Below, in pieces: positions 38,939 through 50,677 of a stretch of DNA of 64,000 nucleotides. Numbering within the stretch: position 1 is the first letter of the stretch; the number at the start of each line of letters is the position of its first letter. Below the pieces are notes generated by a model, which saw only the letters and a program-made list of their open reading frames with translations, was not told the origin of the DNA and ran no database searches. Origin of the DNA: Mortierella alpina (Eukaryota; Mortierellomycota; Mortierellomycetes; Mortierellales; Mortierellaceae); assembly GCA_029449245.1 (NCBI GenBank), contig JANATF010000003.1, positions 2,170,001-2,234,000 of the forward strand, given 5' to 3'. The position numbers and the translations under genes were made by a program.

Positions 38939-39329
38939 AGACTTGGTCCTGCCGACTAACAACACCGATTTCATAGATTTTACACACTGCCTGGAGCATC
39001 TTCATTAAAAATCGACCGCTTAACTCAGCCTTACGTGATGTCTACCTTGGATATGAGGAATCCAGGAACGATCATGTTTCATAGTGTGTTTCACCTTATT
39101 TTTTTTCTTTCTTACAGTATTTTTTTCTCTTGCGCTTGATGCACCTCTTCACAGCTTACCACACATAACCGAGGCCTATATGATGCATTAGGGCTTCTAG
39201 AAAGGATCGTCATCAGCCAGCCCGTAGTCTCTTGGCGTGCACTCTTGCAAATAGGAAAGTTTCTATGGGGGTTGCATGGCGAGGTATACCTAGATATCTC
39301 GCGTTCGTTGCCACCTGCGGCAGGGATGG
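38939..39329. other. Flank of the inverted-repeat element
   Basis: Non-coding, AT-rich. No obvious target-site duplication matching the right outer flank (after 53709) was found. Confidence 0.4.
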
Positions 39330-39547
39330 AATGTGCTGCTACAAAGTGGTGAAAGAGAACAAACTGAGCACTTGTGCAGGTGGGCCGTCTATCCCGTCAA
39401 ACCAGTCCGCCAGTACTCAGGCCAGCGGGTGGGGCTCGCGCGGAACAAAAGAATGGTGTCCGAGAGGCTGGATACTGACTTGAGAGCCCAGGAACCGGCA
39501 AAACGGAAGGCTCGGCGCCATTCCGGAAGGAACCAAAAGCAAAAGAG

Positions 39548-39620
39548 AGGTCTCGCCGAGACTCGAACTCGGATTGCAAGATTCAGAGTCTTGATTGCTA
39601 ACCAATTACAACACGAAACC
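39548..39620 (-). tRNA. tRNA-Gln (anticodon CTG), left arm
   Basis: 73 nt. Acceptor GGTTTCG pairs with CGAGACC (one G-T), anticodon stem CAAGA/TCTTG encloses loop CTCTGAA with anticodon CTG, and the T arm is CCGAG-TTCGAGT-CTCGG. The discriminator base is T. No intron. It faces out of the element and is identical to the right-arm copy. Confidence 0.9.
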
Positions 39621-39754
39621 TTGAAGGCGCTTTGAACCAGAAGGTTCAAAGCGCGAACTTGCTTGTTTGATCGTTCGATATGTAACATCTTGAACCTGTG
39701 AACAAACTCCGACAGAGAGTGCCGTCGTTCTTTGCGCTTTCTCGCTCGAAAAAC

Positions 39755-39773
39755 GGCTTGAAAAAGAGTTTCA
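39755..39773 (-). other. Empty LINE target site in left arm
   Basis: The minus strand reads TGAAACTCTTTTTCAAGCC once, followed by GTTTTTCGAGCG: the pre-insertion state of the site that is doubled around the LINE in the right arm. Confidence 0.95.
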
Positions 39774-39889
39774 GCCCTTTCTGCACACCTCCAATGCTCA
39801 ATGCATATGACCATGGCCTTTCTGTACCATAAACCGCCTTGTATCAGCGAGAAAACAAAAAAAACGAGGAAATTTCGTGGATTTCTTAT

Positions 39890-40716
39890 TTTTTTAGCCA
39901 CCATATCTTTGGTCCGCTTACTGAAGAACTACGGATCCAGTGGCACCAATGCTTCTGTACTGTATGCAACACACTATTATCTATTGTCCTGGCAATTTTC
40001 GCGCCTCTAGGAGTTGTTTTCAGCTTCCAGTTCAGGTCGGAAGAACAGTTAAAAAAACCGTGTCGCAAAAAAAAAAAAAAAAAAAAAAAAAAAACCATGA
40101 GAAAGTGACATTTTTTTTATCACCATTTCCTTGGCTTCTCACTCCAGAATCACTGATCCAGAGGCGCCAATGCTTCTGTAATGTGTGTAGCGTACTAGTA
40201 TCTATCATTCTGGAAACTTTCACGCCTCTCAGAATAGTTTCCAGCTTTTAATTGAGGCTAGCAGATCAGTGGAAAAATGACCTATATTTTTTTATCGCCA
40301 TTTGCCTGGCCTCTCACACCAGAATCACTGATCCAGAGGCGCCAATGCTTCTGCACTGTATGTAGCGCACTAGTATCTATCATTCTGGAAACGTTCACGC
40401 CTCTAGAATAGTTTCCAGCTTTTAATTGAGGCTAGCAGAACAGTGGAGAAATGACATATATTTTTTTTATCGCCACTTCCCTGACCTTGTCACTCCAGAA
40501 CCAGTGATTCAGCGGCATCAATACTTACTGAATGTATACAGCGCACTATTATCTATCATCCTGAAAACCTTCTCGCATCTCAGAGTGGTTTCCAGCCTGG
40601 AATCGAGGTCTGCAGAACAGTGGGAAAAAAGCTGAGTCGCAACAGAAAATCATGAAACAAGCGATATATTATTTTAACTGCCACTTCTTTGGCCTTCTCA
40701 CAGCAGAACCATTGAT
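39890..40716. repeat. About 175-bp tandem units in the left arm
   Basis: Four units plus a partial one. Anchor CCAATGCTTCTG appears near 39947, 40167, 40342 and (altered) 40517. Each unit ends with a hairpin-capable pair CTGGAAAC...GTTTCCAG around CACGCCTCT, then GAGGCTAGCAGAACAGTGG and a T-rich start of the next unit. A 28-base A tract (40067-40094) lies between units 1 and 2. Confidence 0.85.
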
Positions 40717-40797
40717 AGTTTCAACACATGATACGGTACTACGCTACTACAGTGCGTTTGCTACATACGAATCGTGCCGAAATATGTATATCTTAGT

Positions 40798-42348
40798 TCA
40801 GACGATTGTATAGTGAGTTGTGGTTGCTGCTACATGCAACCATGCGTCATCAAAGGCATCGATCATTGCTTGGGGCAGAGGATCCTTCCCAAGGTCCAAC
40901 AGATTGTTCTCGAGCTGAGTAAGCGACGATGCGCCAACGACAATACCATCCTTATCGTCTAAACCAGAATGATGCCTCATCCAGCGCCACGCAGCTTCCA
41001 CCAAGGTCATTTTGTTAGCTTGGGCAGCCTTGGCCAGCAGATGGACGGCCTCCATATTTTTCCGGTTCCAAAAGCGATCTCGGAAACTAAGCAATGCAGA
41101 CCCCAACTGATCAATACATTTTCTTTTCATTGATGGCGAGGTGCACCGACCACGAGGTACAAGGACATGATCCAATCGAGATACTTACTAGTTTCCGAAG
41201 GCAGTCTGGGGTTGGGTGCAAGAGAGAGTGACAGCGAGATTGAGTATTCGGGAAAGTGAGTGAGGAGGTGAGGATGAATAAGACGAGACGAACGAGGAAC
41301 AGCAAAAGTACCTTGGGGTCATATCGAGATCCTTCAATGATTTCATCTTCAAACGAGTATTTGCCGGAGAGTAAGCCAGCCCCAAGAGGACTGTAGGCAT
41401 AGAATGCTATACCGTAGCGCTTCAAACACGGAAGCAACTCGGGCACAATTGAGCGGCCGATGGGATTGTACTAATTCATGAAGGCTCCAGCTTGTAAGAC
41501 ATTGATCTTTGCATGGATCCTCAGAAGCGGTGATTGAGGGAGCAGAGAGGATACTTACTGAGCCTTGGTAAACAGTCGGAAGGACATAGCCATGACGTTT
41601 GCACAACTCGCAAATCTCAGCAACCTCCCACGCTGCGAAATTTGACAGACCAAACTATGATGGTATAACGAAAGTGTGAACAAATGGAACAACCACAGGT
41701 CGCAGCGTCTTTATGCTACATGTACACCCCACTCTGGTTATCTTACACGTTCAAAAAGGCCTTCGTTGTAGAGATCGTTCACGGCCTCGACAGTTTTCTG
41801 AAATGGAGTAGTGCGATCTGGCGCATGCAGGTAAAATATATCAATTTTGCTAGACTTCAAAGCGGCTAGAGCATCACGAAGACCGCGCTCAAGGTTTGAG
41901 GATTCGTGTGCACCAGCACTGAAAGGAAAGACTTTGGTTGCCACTTTGAAGTTCCCCAACGGCAGCTGCCCCAGAACCTTATAAAGAAGGAGGAGAAAGA
42001 ATGTAAGGAATGACCAGAACAGGAGATAACATTGCTCACTTTTGCATATATCGTCCATCTTACCCGCTCGGTATCACCGCCGCAATACAATCTGGCAGAA
42101 TCGATCTCTGTATAGCCATACGAACGGAATATCTCCAGGAGCAGCCCAACGTTCTTTGAACCAAATACTCGGCAAGCGGTCGTGGCAGGATCGGTGCTTT
42201 CGAGCCCAAAGGTCATAGCGCTATTAACGTAGGCAAGTGTGTGTTATCAAGTCAGGTTTCAGTATTCGAGAGAGCCAACGACTGTGTGCTCGAGAGTAAA
42301 AGGTTCGTACCCGAGAATGATACGGGGGCGGGAAGTGTTAAAAGTCAT
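40798..42348 (-). CDS. Aldo-keto reductase (AKR7-like), element cargo
   Basis: Seven exons (42311-42348, 42064-42220, 41747-41977, 41559-41654, 41312-41470, 41189-41205, 40798-41098), all in phase, give 332 residues, the normal AKR7 size. Motifs: TSRPRIILGAMTFGLEST at the start, TEIDSARLYCGGDTER with the catalytic Asp and Tyr, KIDIFYLHAPDRTTPF with the conserved His, FGLSNFAAWEVAEICELCKR, VYQGSYNPIGR, YAYSPLGAGLLSGKY, EGSRYDPK, and NNLLDLGKDPLP near the C-terminus. These NADPH enzymes reduce aldehydes and ketones, including toxic dialdehydes. The sixth exon is only 17 nt and is shared with the broken paralogue at 459-1878. The gene sits alone between the inverted arms and appears intact. The substrate is unknown. 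Confidence 0.88.
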
Positions 42349-42928
42349 TGTAAGCTGAAATTGTCAGATGAAGTGCTTATGAAGTGCTATGAGTGTCTTG
42401 TCACAGCGGAAATGAGAGATCTTAGAAAAAGAGATGAAGTGATCTTGAATGTTGCAGGTAGCGGAGCATAGAAGGTCGATATTCGATGAATATTTATACA
42501 CTTTCGCGAAGAGTGGAAATATTACTGTATGTCTCTCGGTGTTGGCAAGTTGGACGAGATCGTTAACAGGATGCTGAGATCTGCGAAGCGGCCAGAGCAA
42601 AACTACAGCCAAAACCTTGTCCAACGTTAAGTTGCACGCATCCTGTTTGCGCATATCTTCGATATTGGTGGCGAGCATCGTCGAGCGACAAGCCTAGGCC
42701 TCTACACAAGGGTGAAAGTTTGTCATCAATCCATTCCTTTCCACGCCCGTCTTTAAAACGTGGCGCCTAGGCTATGATCATTATTCAGCAACGCCATGTT
42801 TCAAGCCACGAATATGATAACTGCGGCAGGTGTTCCTCTTGTTCTTTGGACGCAACGCTCAAAATGAGTAAGAATATTGAAGCCACACGCAGCTGCAACC
42901 ATAATCAATAAGCATTCATGCCGCGGGA
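42349..42928. other. Core flank between AKR start and right arm
   Basis: Presumed AKR promoter. A 104-codon minus-strand frame (42364-42678) shows no known domain. No transposase remnant seen. Confidence 0.4.
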
Positions 42929-43547
42929 CCAGTGGTTCTGCTGTGAGAAGGCCAAAGAAGTGGCAGTTAAAATAATATATCGCTTGTTTCATGATTTTCT
43001 GTTGCGACTCAGCTTTTTTCCCACTGTTCTGCAGACCTCGATTCCAGGCTGGAAACCACTCTGAGATGCGAGAAGGTTTTCAGGATGATAGATAATAGTG
43101 CGCTGTATACATTCAGTAAGTATTGATGCCGCTGAATCACTGGTTCTGGAGTGACAAGGTCAGGGAAGTGGCGATAAAAAAAATATATGTCATTTCTCCA
43201 CTGTTCTGCTAGCCTCAATTAAAAGCTGGAAACTATTCTAGAGGCGTGAACGTTTCCAGAATGATAGATACTAGTGCGCTACATACAGTGCAGAAGCATT
43301 GGCGCCTCTGGATCAGTGATTCTGGTGTGAGAGGCCAGGCAAATGGCGATAAAAAAATATAGGTCATTTTTCCACTGATCTGCTAGCCTCAATTAAAAGC
43401 TGGAAACTATTCTGAGAGGCGTGAAAGTTTCCAGAATGATAGATACTAGTACGCTACACACATTACAGAAGCATTGGCGCCTCTGGATCAGTGATTCTGG
43501 AGTGAGAAGCCAAGGAAATGGTGATAAAAAAAATGTCACTTTCTCAT

Positions 43548-43580
<33 letters not shown>

Positions 43581-43890
43581 GACACGGTTTTTTTAACTGT
43601 TCTTCCGACCTGAACTGGAAGCTGAAAACAACTCCTAGAGGCGCGAAAATTGCCAGGACAATAGATAATAGTGTGTTGCATACAGTACAGAAGCATTGGT
43701 GCCACTGGATCCGTAGTTCTTCAGTAAGCGGACCAAAGATATGGTGGCTAAAAAAATAAGAAATCCACGAAATTTCCTCGTTTTTTTTGTTTTCTCGCTG
43801 ATACAAGGCGGTTTATGGTACAGAAAGGCCATGGTCATATGCATTGAGCATTGGAGGTGTGCAGAAAGGGCTGAAACTCTTTTTCAAGCC
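42929..43890 (-). repeat. Right inverted arm, inner part
   Basis: Reverse complement of 39755-40716, including the tandem 175-bp units and the A/T tract (T29 at 43550-43578). It ends at the LINE insertion point, at the first copy of the 19-bp duplication (43872-43890). Confidence 0.93.
43872..43890 (+). repeat. LINE target-site duplication, 3' copy
   Basis: TGAAACTCTTTTTCAAGCC, 19 of 19 identical to 53263-53281; directly adjoins the T21 that is the LINE poly(A) tail. Confidence 0.97.
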
Positions 43891-44110
43891 TTTTTTTTTT
43901 TTTTTTTTTTTATAACAATAGTTTACTATCCGAAGACCATGCCAATAAGTTCCAAACTATAGAGTAAACTAGAAGAAGAAAGGTTCCCGCTGCCACGAAG
44001 TGGCGGCTCTTAGCAACTAACCGTTCGTATAGTCACGTCCCCCATGTGTGAGCATGAGTCCCGCGCAACCATTGCCGCTTCTTTAGAAAGCGTCTGATAA
44101 TTGAGTATCG

Positions 44111-47100
44111 TTATAAAAAGGGGATTTTCCCCATCCTCTCCATAATCGTTGGATGGCGGCGGCCAGCTAAAGTGGCGAGTAGCTGCTCATCTGCAGCATG
44201 AGGATCCTTGACAGGTCCAGGGCACTGGCCTGCCTCATGATCCGTGTTAGGACGGCCACAACTGCAGCGGTCCACTGGGCGATTGAAACCTGTGCACCAT
44301 GGCTGGCGAGGGCCACGATAGGTTTCACGCTTGCTGGCAGGAAGAATGCCACGACTCTCCTCCCATTCCACGGTGGTGGTGCATCTGTTCTTCCAGATCA
44401 ACTCGGTAGCCTGCTTCTCCAGGTAGCGGACGAATTTGTGAGCGACTTCAAAAGCGACTGACGCGGGTACTCGGAATAGTCTTTTCCACTGTGTGCCCAG
44501 CTTCACAGGTGATAGCCCTCTGTACAGGCTGGAAATAGACCAGCTCAATGGATTGTTGTTCGCCGCCGAGATCTTGCCGTCGCGCAACTCTGTAGTGCCG
44601 TTAATGAACGAGAGGCTTGTCCAGATAGCGTCATCTGTTGCACCGTGCCATATCTTGGGAATTGGTGGTGCTGCGTTGACTCTGCGTGCCACACGGTCTC
44701 GTTTGTACCGTTCTTGAGTGTTCCTGTTGGACTTGGCAATCGCCTTCTTGCCCCAGTCATCAATGCACCCAAAACCTTCTTCCCAGAATCCGACCTGTAC
44801 CTCTGTGGTCTCTTGACAGTGCCAGATGTGATCATTGTCCTCCGGGTGCGCCTCGCACACACGACATGTGTTGTCCTCGTAGAGGTTTGGGTGACGGGCG
44901 TGCATCACATTCATTGTGGGCAGCAAGCCAAAAAGTTTTTTGACGTGCCTGGTGCGGTTCCTGGTATCACTTTGGCTGCTGAAGAAGGTGTGTACCGGTC
45001 GTCTGTCGTGGATGATTGACAACGTTGATCGCCATTCAACTTCCTCAAAAGCAGGTATCGCACGTTTGACGGTTTTCTGCGCTAGTAGCGCCTGGTGGTG
45101 ACGGATCGTTGACTGTTGCTTAAGAAACTGCCTGACATCGATCTCGATAAGGGTGCCCGCACAGCTGGCTAATACCTGTAGCTCGTCCTGCTGGGTCAAA
45201 TCGACCTGCCATGCAGAGGTATTCCTGCGGACCGCTTTTGTAGCGACGCCATCAGCAATGGTGTTTCCTTGGTCTGTGGAGTGACCTCGCACCCACTCCA
45301 CCGCTGTTGCTCCAGGTCGCTCTGCCACCACTTTAGCAAGGACAGCCCAGAAAGCAGCAAAGTTTGCACGTTGTCGTTTGCGCGGGAGCGTTTGGGACCT
45401 GTTAGCGACTAGGGCTTGGTACTGCTGTACGACTGCGTCATTATCCAGCTTCACAATGATGTCTTGTGCCGCTGGAGCTGAGCTAATCATGACCAGGAGT
45501 CCCATCAATTCCGCTTTTGTTGAGGAAGCGTGACCAGAGACACGGCCCTGCACCGTACGGATGGTAGTCTCGCTATTGTCGACAGCTCCGAAGGCCATGG
45601 CGATGGCCTCGGTACCCGCCCCGATCATGGACCCGTCGCAGTGTAGAAGGCGATCTCCTGAGGTGACCTCGGTGGACTGCAGCGCCTGAAAGTGAGGGAC
45701 CTGATCCATTGGCACCAACAGCGGGCCCAACTTGATCATGTTCTCTTCAGGCACCTGTGGCCGGAGTAGAGGAAGAGCACCAGGCCGGAGTGTGTGTGTG
45801 GCCGTGTTACGGGCCAGCAAGATGGCTGCCCGTTGTGCTTGCGCCGCTAGACGCGGTGCCCGTTCTGCTGCTCGTCGTGCTCGCTCTTCCTCCCTGAGCT
45901 GCTGTTGCTGAGCGGCCAGTCGTGCTCGTTCTTCTGCCAGTCGTGCGCGCTCCTCCTCTATGAGTTGCTGTTGCTGAGCCGCCGCCCGTGCGAGCTCCTG
46001 CTCTCGAAGCCGCTGTTGCAGGGCTGCTTGTTGGCGTTTCAAACATGCCTCGATGTATTCTTGATGGTTGATCGCTGCCTCAGCTTCGATGCTTGCCAGC
46101 TTTTCCTGGAGCTGGGTGGCAGAATTGTTCAATAGCATCTGAGAGCGTGCCATTGTCTGTCGCATCGTCTCGAAGTAGCGCTGTAGTGCTTCATCCTGGC
46201 AACGCTGCATCTTCGCCTGATCCTTCTTGAATGCTTTGCGGTACGTTTCTTGTTCAGTCCTCATGCTCTTGTAGCTGATCTCTTGGTGTAAAGTAAAATC
46301 CGGCTGAATGTACTCTTCCAAGAAGCTTGAAGTCTCCTCCTCAGCTTCACGTCGTTTCCGGGCGACACTCTCATCGAACTTCCGAGTGGCCAGTCGCAGT
46401 TGCTTAGGGGCATCTGGGGGGAGTCTCGACTCCCAGTTGCGCCACGGCGTGGGGGCTATCTTCAGGACTTTGTTGGAACTTGGGAAAAGTGCTGCGGCTG
46501 CTTCGTTGGCCGCGACGTATGGCTGCCTGAATATTGGCCGTACTGGTGTCGCTGGCTCTGGGAGCGGTGTTGGTGACGTGACGCGGCGTGTCTGTGCCGT
46601 GTTTTGGTCCTGGCTCAAAAGAAGGAAATTTTCCTCTCCATCTGCATCTCTTCCTTCTCTTTCTTCTGTCACTTCGCCATTCCTCTCCACCACTGCCTGT
46701 CCTTCTTCCTCATCATCACTCTCAATCAGAATGACTTCCAGTAAGATGGGATCCTTCGGCGTGCCAGGAACAGCAACTGATTTCTCCCGTCCTCGGGACG
46801 GCTCACCAGCCTCAGCGGCAGTGGCAATACCAGCAATCGCTCGCTCGGCCCTAGTCTCTTCATCTTCCATGACTTGACCTTGGGCAGCGCGATGCCTTCG
46901 ACGAGAAGCTCTATTGTCAATCAACGGTTCCTCATCGGTAAGTTCCTCATCAGAGGTCGCCACGACGATGGGCTGCTCCTGCTCCTCTTCCGGCACCTGC
47001 TCCTGCTCTTGCTCTTGCTGTGCCTCTTGCCGTTGCAGTTGGTATTGGTTGTCTAACACCACTCCTGGTGCGGCTTCTTCCACACATAGATGACGACAGA

Positions 47101-50100
47101 TTGCTTGGTACCACGCCCGCATACGCCCAGGAAGAACATAGCGAAGCTTGATAGCGGACCACGATTCCACAGTCAGACGGTCATCCTGTAGTATCTGGTC
47201 AATGCGAAAGATGCCGTCTTTGGCTAGTTGCTCCGCGTGTTGTGCGTACACCTTGGGCGGCAGGACAGAAGACAACAGACGCTCGTCTTCATCTGTGACA
47301 CTCGTGGTAGGTGTGAAAACCATGTTGCGATTGCAAAGGAGCCTGCAGACGTGGGCCAACAGATTATGCTTGGGGAAACATGCCGCCACCGCTGGTGACT
47401 GACACGGATGTACTTGTAAAAATGACTCGGCTTGTAGGGCAGCAGCTCGGATGGCCGTCACCTGTCCCACTAGTCCTTTGTCCTGGAAACGCAGACCGGC
47501 AGTAGAGACTTGCTCCTCCTCTTGCACGTCGCCAAAGTCTCGCAAGCCGTATAGCCGGCGATGATGGAGGATACTGTTGGCCGTGCCAACGGCAAGTCCC
47601 AGTTTCTGTCGAATTGTGGATCGATACTTCGACACAATAGAGGTAACGGCATTCGCTGGCAGGATGACAAGCGTGAGCCGATACAGGAGGCGTGGGATGA
47701 GCACGTTGTTGACTAAGTAGATCGCCTGTTTGTCGGTAATAGCTTTCCTCGCGAGAATGGAGCAGAACGCAGCAACTTCTTGCTTCACCATCCGCAATGT
47801 GAACTCGTTCTTGCCGTCAGCTGACACCCAGACGCCCAGCGTTCGGATGGCCACGGTTTTGGGCTGCATGACCACTCGGTCTCCGCCGATTTCGATGTCG
47901 TATGCAGGTAGGTTCTCAGGAGGGTTGATGACCAAGAGTTCCGACTTCTTTGGGTTGACCTCAATCTGATTAATCTCGTAAAATTCCATGGCGATATCGG
48001 CAATAGCTTGCAAGTTCTCGCGGCTGGACGCTATCCAATCCGTGTCGTCCACGAAAGCGAGACACGACACTTGCACCTCTGTGTCTTGGACAGCAGGGAC
48101 CAGGGCTGGGAGGCGGTGATGCTCTCGGAGGGCAGCGTGGCGCATGAAGGAGAACCCCAGGCCCGTGTTCATGACCTCTGTGAGCAGAACCTCGTACGAG
48201 ATTCTCCAAAACAGTGGGCATTCTACGCCACCCTGGTCGAGACCGCATTGCGGATGGTACGAGTCTGTGGTTCCGTAGGCCGTGATGATGCGGTTGGTCT
48301 TGGTGCCAGCAATGTCCAGGCACAGACGTCGGAACCCCGGATGGATCTTAAGACTGCTCATGGCGCGATCTAGCATCCCACCTGGTCCACAGGAGACCGA
48401 GTCGAAGCAGCGCCTCATGTCCTGGAACAATATCCACGCCTCCTTGTTGTATTGTTGAGCATCCTCCATGACAGCATTGAGGACGTGAATAGGGTCTTTG
48501 GTCATTGTTCCCTTCAAGACCGAGAAATTTGGGCCTCGCAGGACATTGTGTGCCATGAAGATCACTGTCAGTCGTTCCACCAGGATCGAGAACATGATCT
48601 TTCGCCCGTGTTCAAGGAGCGTAATCGGCCGGACCTCGCTTATGCGTCCAGACCAGCACTCGCTCTTAGGTATGCAGTAGATTGTGCCTTCCTTCCACTC
48701 GTCTGGTGTTGTTTCCTGAACTATGGCCGCCTGGGTGATCAGCACGAAAATACACAGGGCAGTCGGACCCATCCGTTGTAGCATATCGCCTGACACGCCA
48801 GAGACTCCTGGGGCCTTGTTGTGTGGTGCCGACTTGATTGCGGTCAGGATTTCCCCAGTGCGAGGGACCCTCATTAATCCTTGGTACCACTCTTCATCAA
48901 TATCTTGCCTAGGTGTGTAAGCTGTCTCCCAACGTGAGCCTGGAGCGATAGGGTGGCAGTGTCGTGGAGCATGCCACACGTCCCGAAAGTAGCGCAAGGT
49001 CTCACCAAGAATCTCCTCTGGGTCATCTATGGCGTATGGCTTGCCACTGTCGTCGTCCAGTACAAGGTGGTCCAGGATCACTCTTCCTCGTGGGGTTTCG
49101 AGTATGTTTTGGATTGTTTGGCGTGTGTCCGTGGCGAATTTGGCATTACGATCGTCGATTGCCGTACTGATACGTTTCTGCAGATGGGACTTGTAGTACG
49201 TGTGGTGGAGCACACGGTTTTCCCGCCATGCCTCCTGTACCGACTGCATCCACGCTGTCCACTCCGGGTCGCCATCAGTCAGGGATGGAACAGGCTGTAG
49301 GTCCATTTCTGCGCCGTTCACCGCGAACCACTTCATGATCGTTATGTGTACTGCGTGCCGGTCCGCTTCAGAAGCATCGGTAGTGGACAATAAACAGTTC
49401 TGGATTTTTCGGATCACAGACCCAAGGTCGCGGGTTTTTGCGCGGAGGCGCGCTTCACCGTGGATGGGACCTGGACCACCACCAACCTTGACACAGGGTA
49501 AGGTTTTGCGGGCGGCGGATGTGATGGCATTGCGGAGCACACCCCAGGTGGCATTTAGGTCCAAGGCTGCAAGTTCGCCATTCGTCATCTGGACAGTGAA
49601 CGGGTCATCTGTGAGCAGCGCCCCCAGGCCGTGGTCCTCGAGTTTACCAAATTGCCGGACGTTTTTTTCCAGTAGATCAGTAAAAGCGTTCCAGTGTTCT
49701 TTCTTGGCGCTTTTGACAAGGACTTTTTTGGCTTTGGTTTTTGACCAGTACGCAAGCTGTTTCTCGCGCGGCGTGGGTGTTATGAGCGTGCGCACATCGA
49801 ACCTGGAGACCACCAGAAGATGATCAGACGAGATTGGATCCTCCAGAGGGAATGCTTCACACGAGAGCAGGAATGCAGCAAACGCCGCAGAAGACCATAC
49901 TATATCGATACGACTTGCCGCGTTCCATGTGTATTGTCGTTCCAGTGGATGCAGAAAGCGGAATGTGTCAACGTACGACTGTGCTAGCAGCCATGAGTAA
50001 AACGGTAGCTCTGGGTTGGTCGACGTGCGTCTCGCACTTGCTCTGTCGATAAGTGGGTTGACGACGGCGTTGAAATCTCCTAGCAGAACAACGTGGCAGC

Positions 50101-50547
50101 CGTCGTTATGAAGTGCCGTCACCTGGTCTTTCGCCCATTGGAGGACATGATCGTGTTCTGCCTCCCAGGTGGTGCGCTGCGGGACGTAGCAGTTGACGAC
50201 GGCAACGCGGAAGCCTCTCTTGAAGCCAAATTTGACCATGTAGCCACGACCTTGCTTGTCATCGGCGTGTCCAATGTAAAATTTTTGCCATGATTTCTTG
50301 ACCAAGACACCGACGCCGCTGCCTCGAGGGTTGGTGGTGGAGCAAGCCCAGTACGGATGATAGGACATCCTCTGGTCTCGTGGTAGTAGTGTTGTTTGTT
50401 TGTGTTCGGGGACCTTTGTTTCCTGAATACCGATGATATCCAGGTCATGAAGCTCGCCGATCTCGCAAAGGGAGGTAAAGAAGCCAGGCTCCATTCCTCC
50501 ACGGACGTTGATAGTCGCAGCACTCAAGGTGCGCATGGGGTTGGAAG

Positions 50548-50579
<32 letters not shown>

Positions 50580-50677
50580 TTGGGGTTATTGCCTTCACTC
50601 GCGTCTAAGGCGTCCATCACATAGTTGGCAATGGGGGATGGACTACGCGGCTCTGGAGATGGGGCGTTAAGATTCAT
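44111..50677 (-). CDS. LINE ORF2: endonuclease, reverse transcriptase, RNase H
   Basis: 2188 residues. After an asparagine run (residues about 36-46, from a GTT microsatellite) comes the APE-type endonuclease: DIIGIQETKV, VVLLGDFNAVVNPL, SSDHLLVVSRF. The reverse transcriptase follows: PHNKAPGVSGVSGDML, EVRPITLLEHGRKIMF, GLDQGGVECPLFWR and the catalytic CLAFVDDTDWIASS (FVDD). A linker of about 500 residues rich in Gln, Glu and Arg precedes RNase H, where LHCDGSMIG, STKAELMGLL, KLDNDAVVQQY and NTIADGVATK supply the D-E-D-D set. The C-terminus has two Cys/His clusters (CRVCEAHPEDNDHIWHC and CSCGRPNTDHEAGQC). ORF2 carries the target-primed reverse transcription machinery. It overlaps the end of ORF1 by 11 nt. 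All catalytic residues seem present. Confidence 0.96.
50548..50579. repeat. (GTT)n microsatellite inside LINE ORF2
   Basis: About ten GTT units on the plus strand, coding for asparagines on the minus strand near the ORF2 N-terminus. Confidence 0.9.

Larger units (their letters stand above)
39330..40716 (+). repeat. Left inverted arm (uninterrupted, 1.39 kb)
   Basis: Matches the reverse complement of 42929-43890 joined to 53282-53709. The outer limit is where gaatgTgcTgctac meets gaatgCgcCgctac; the inner limit is just after cagcagaacca. It contains the LINE's empty target site at 39755-39773. Confidence 0.9.

Noticed and set aside
39839-40635. Several plus-strand reading frames with similar proteins (e.g. 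VIQRHQYLLNVYSALLSIIL) that recur on the minus strand at 43009-43844
   Set aside because: They follow the 175-bp DNA repeat units of the inverted arms and contain the poly-A tract as poly-Lys; protein similarity comes from DNA repetition, not coding selection.
43891-43911. T21 run as part of the foldback arm
   Set aside because: Absent at the matching place in the left arm and directly next to the 19-bp duplication, so it is the LINE poly(A) tail.
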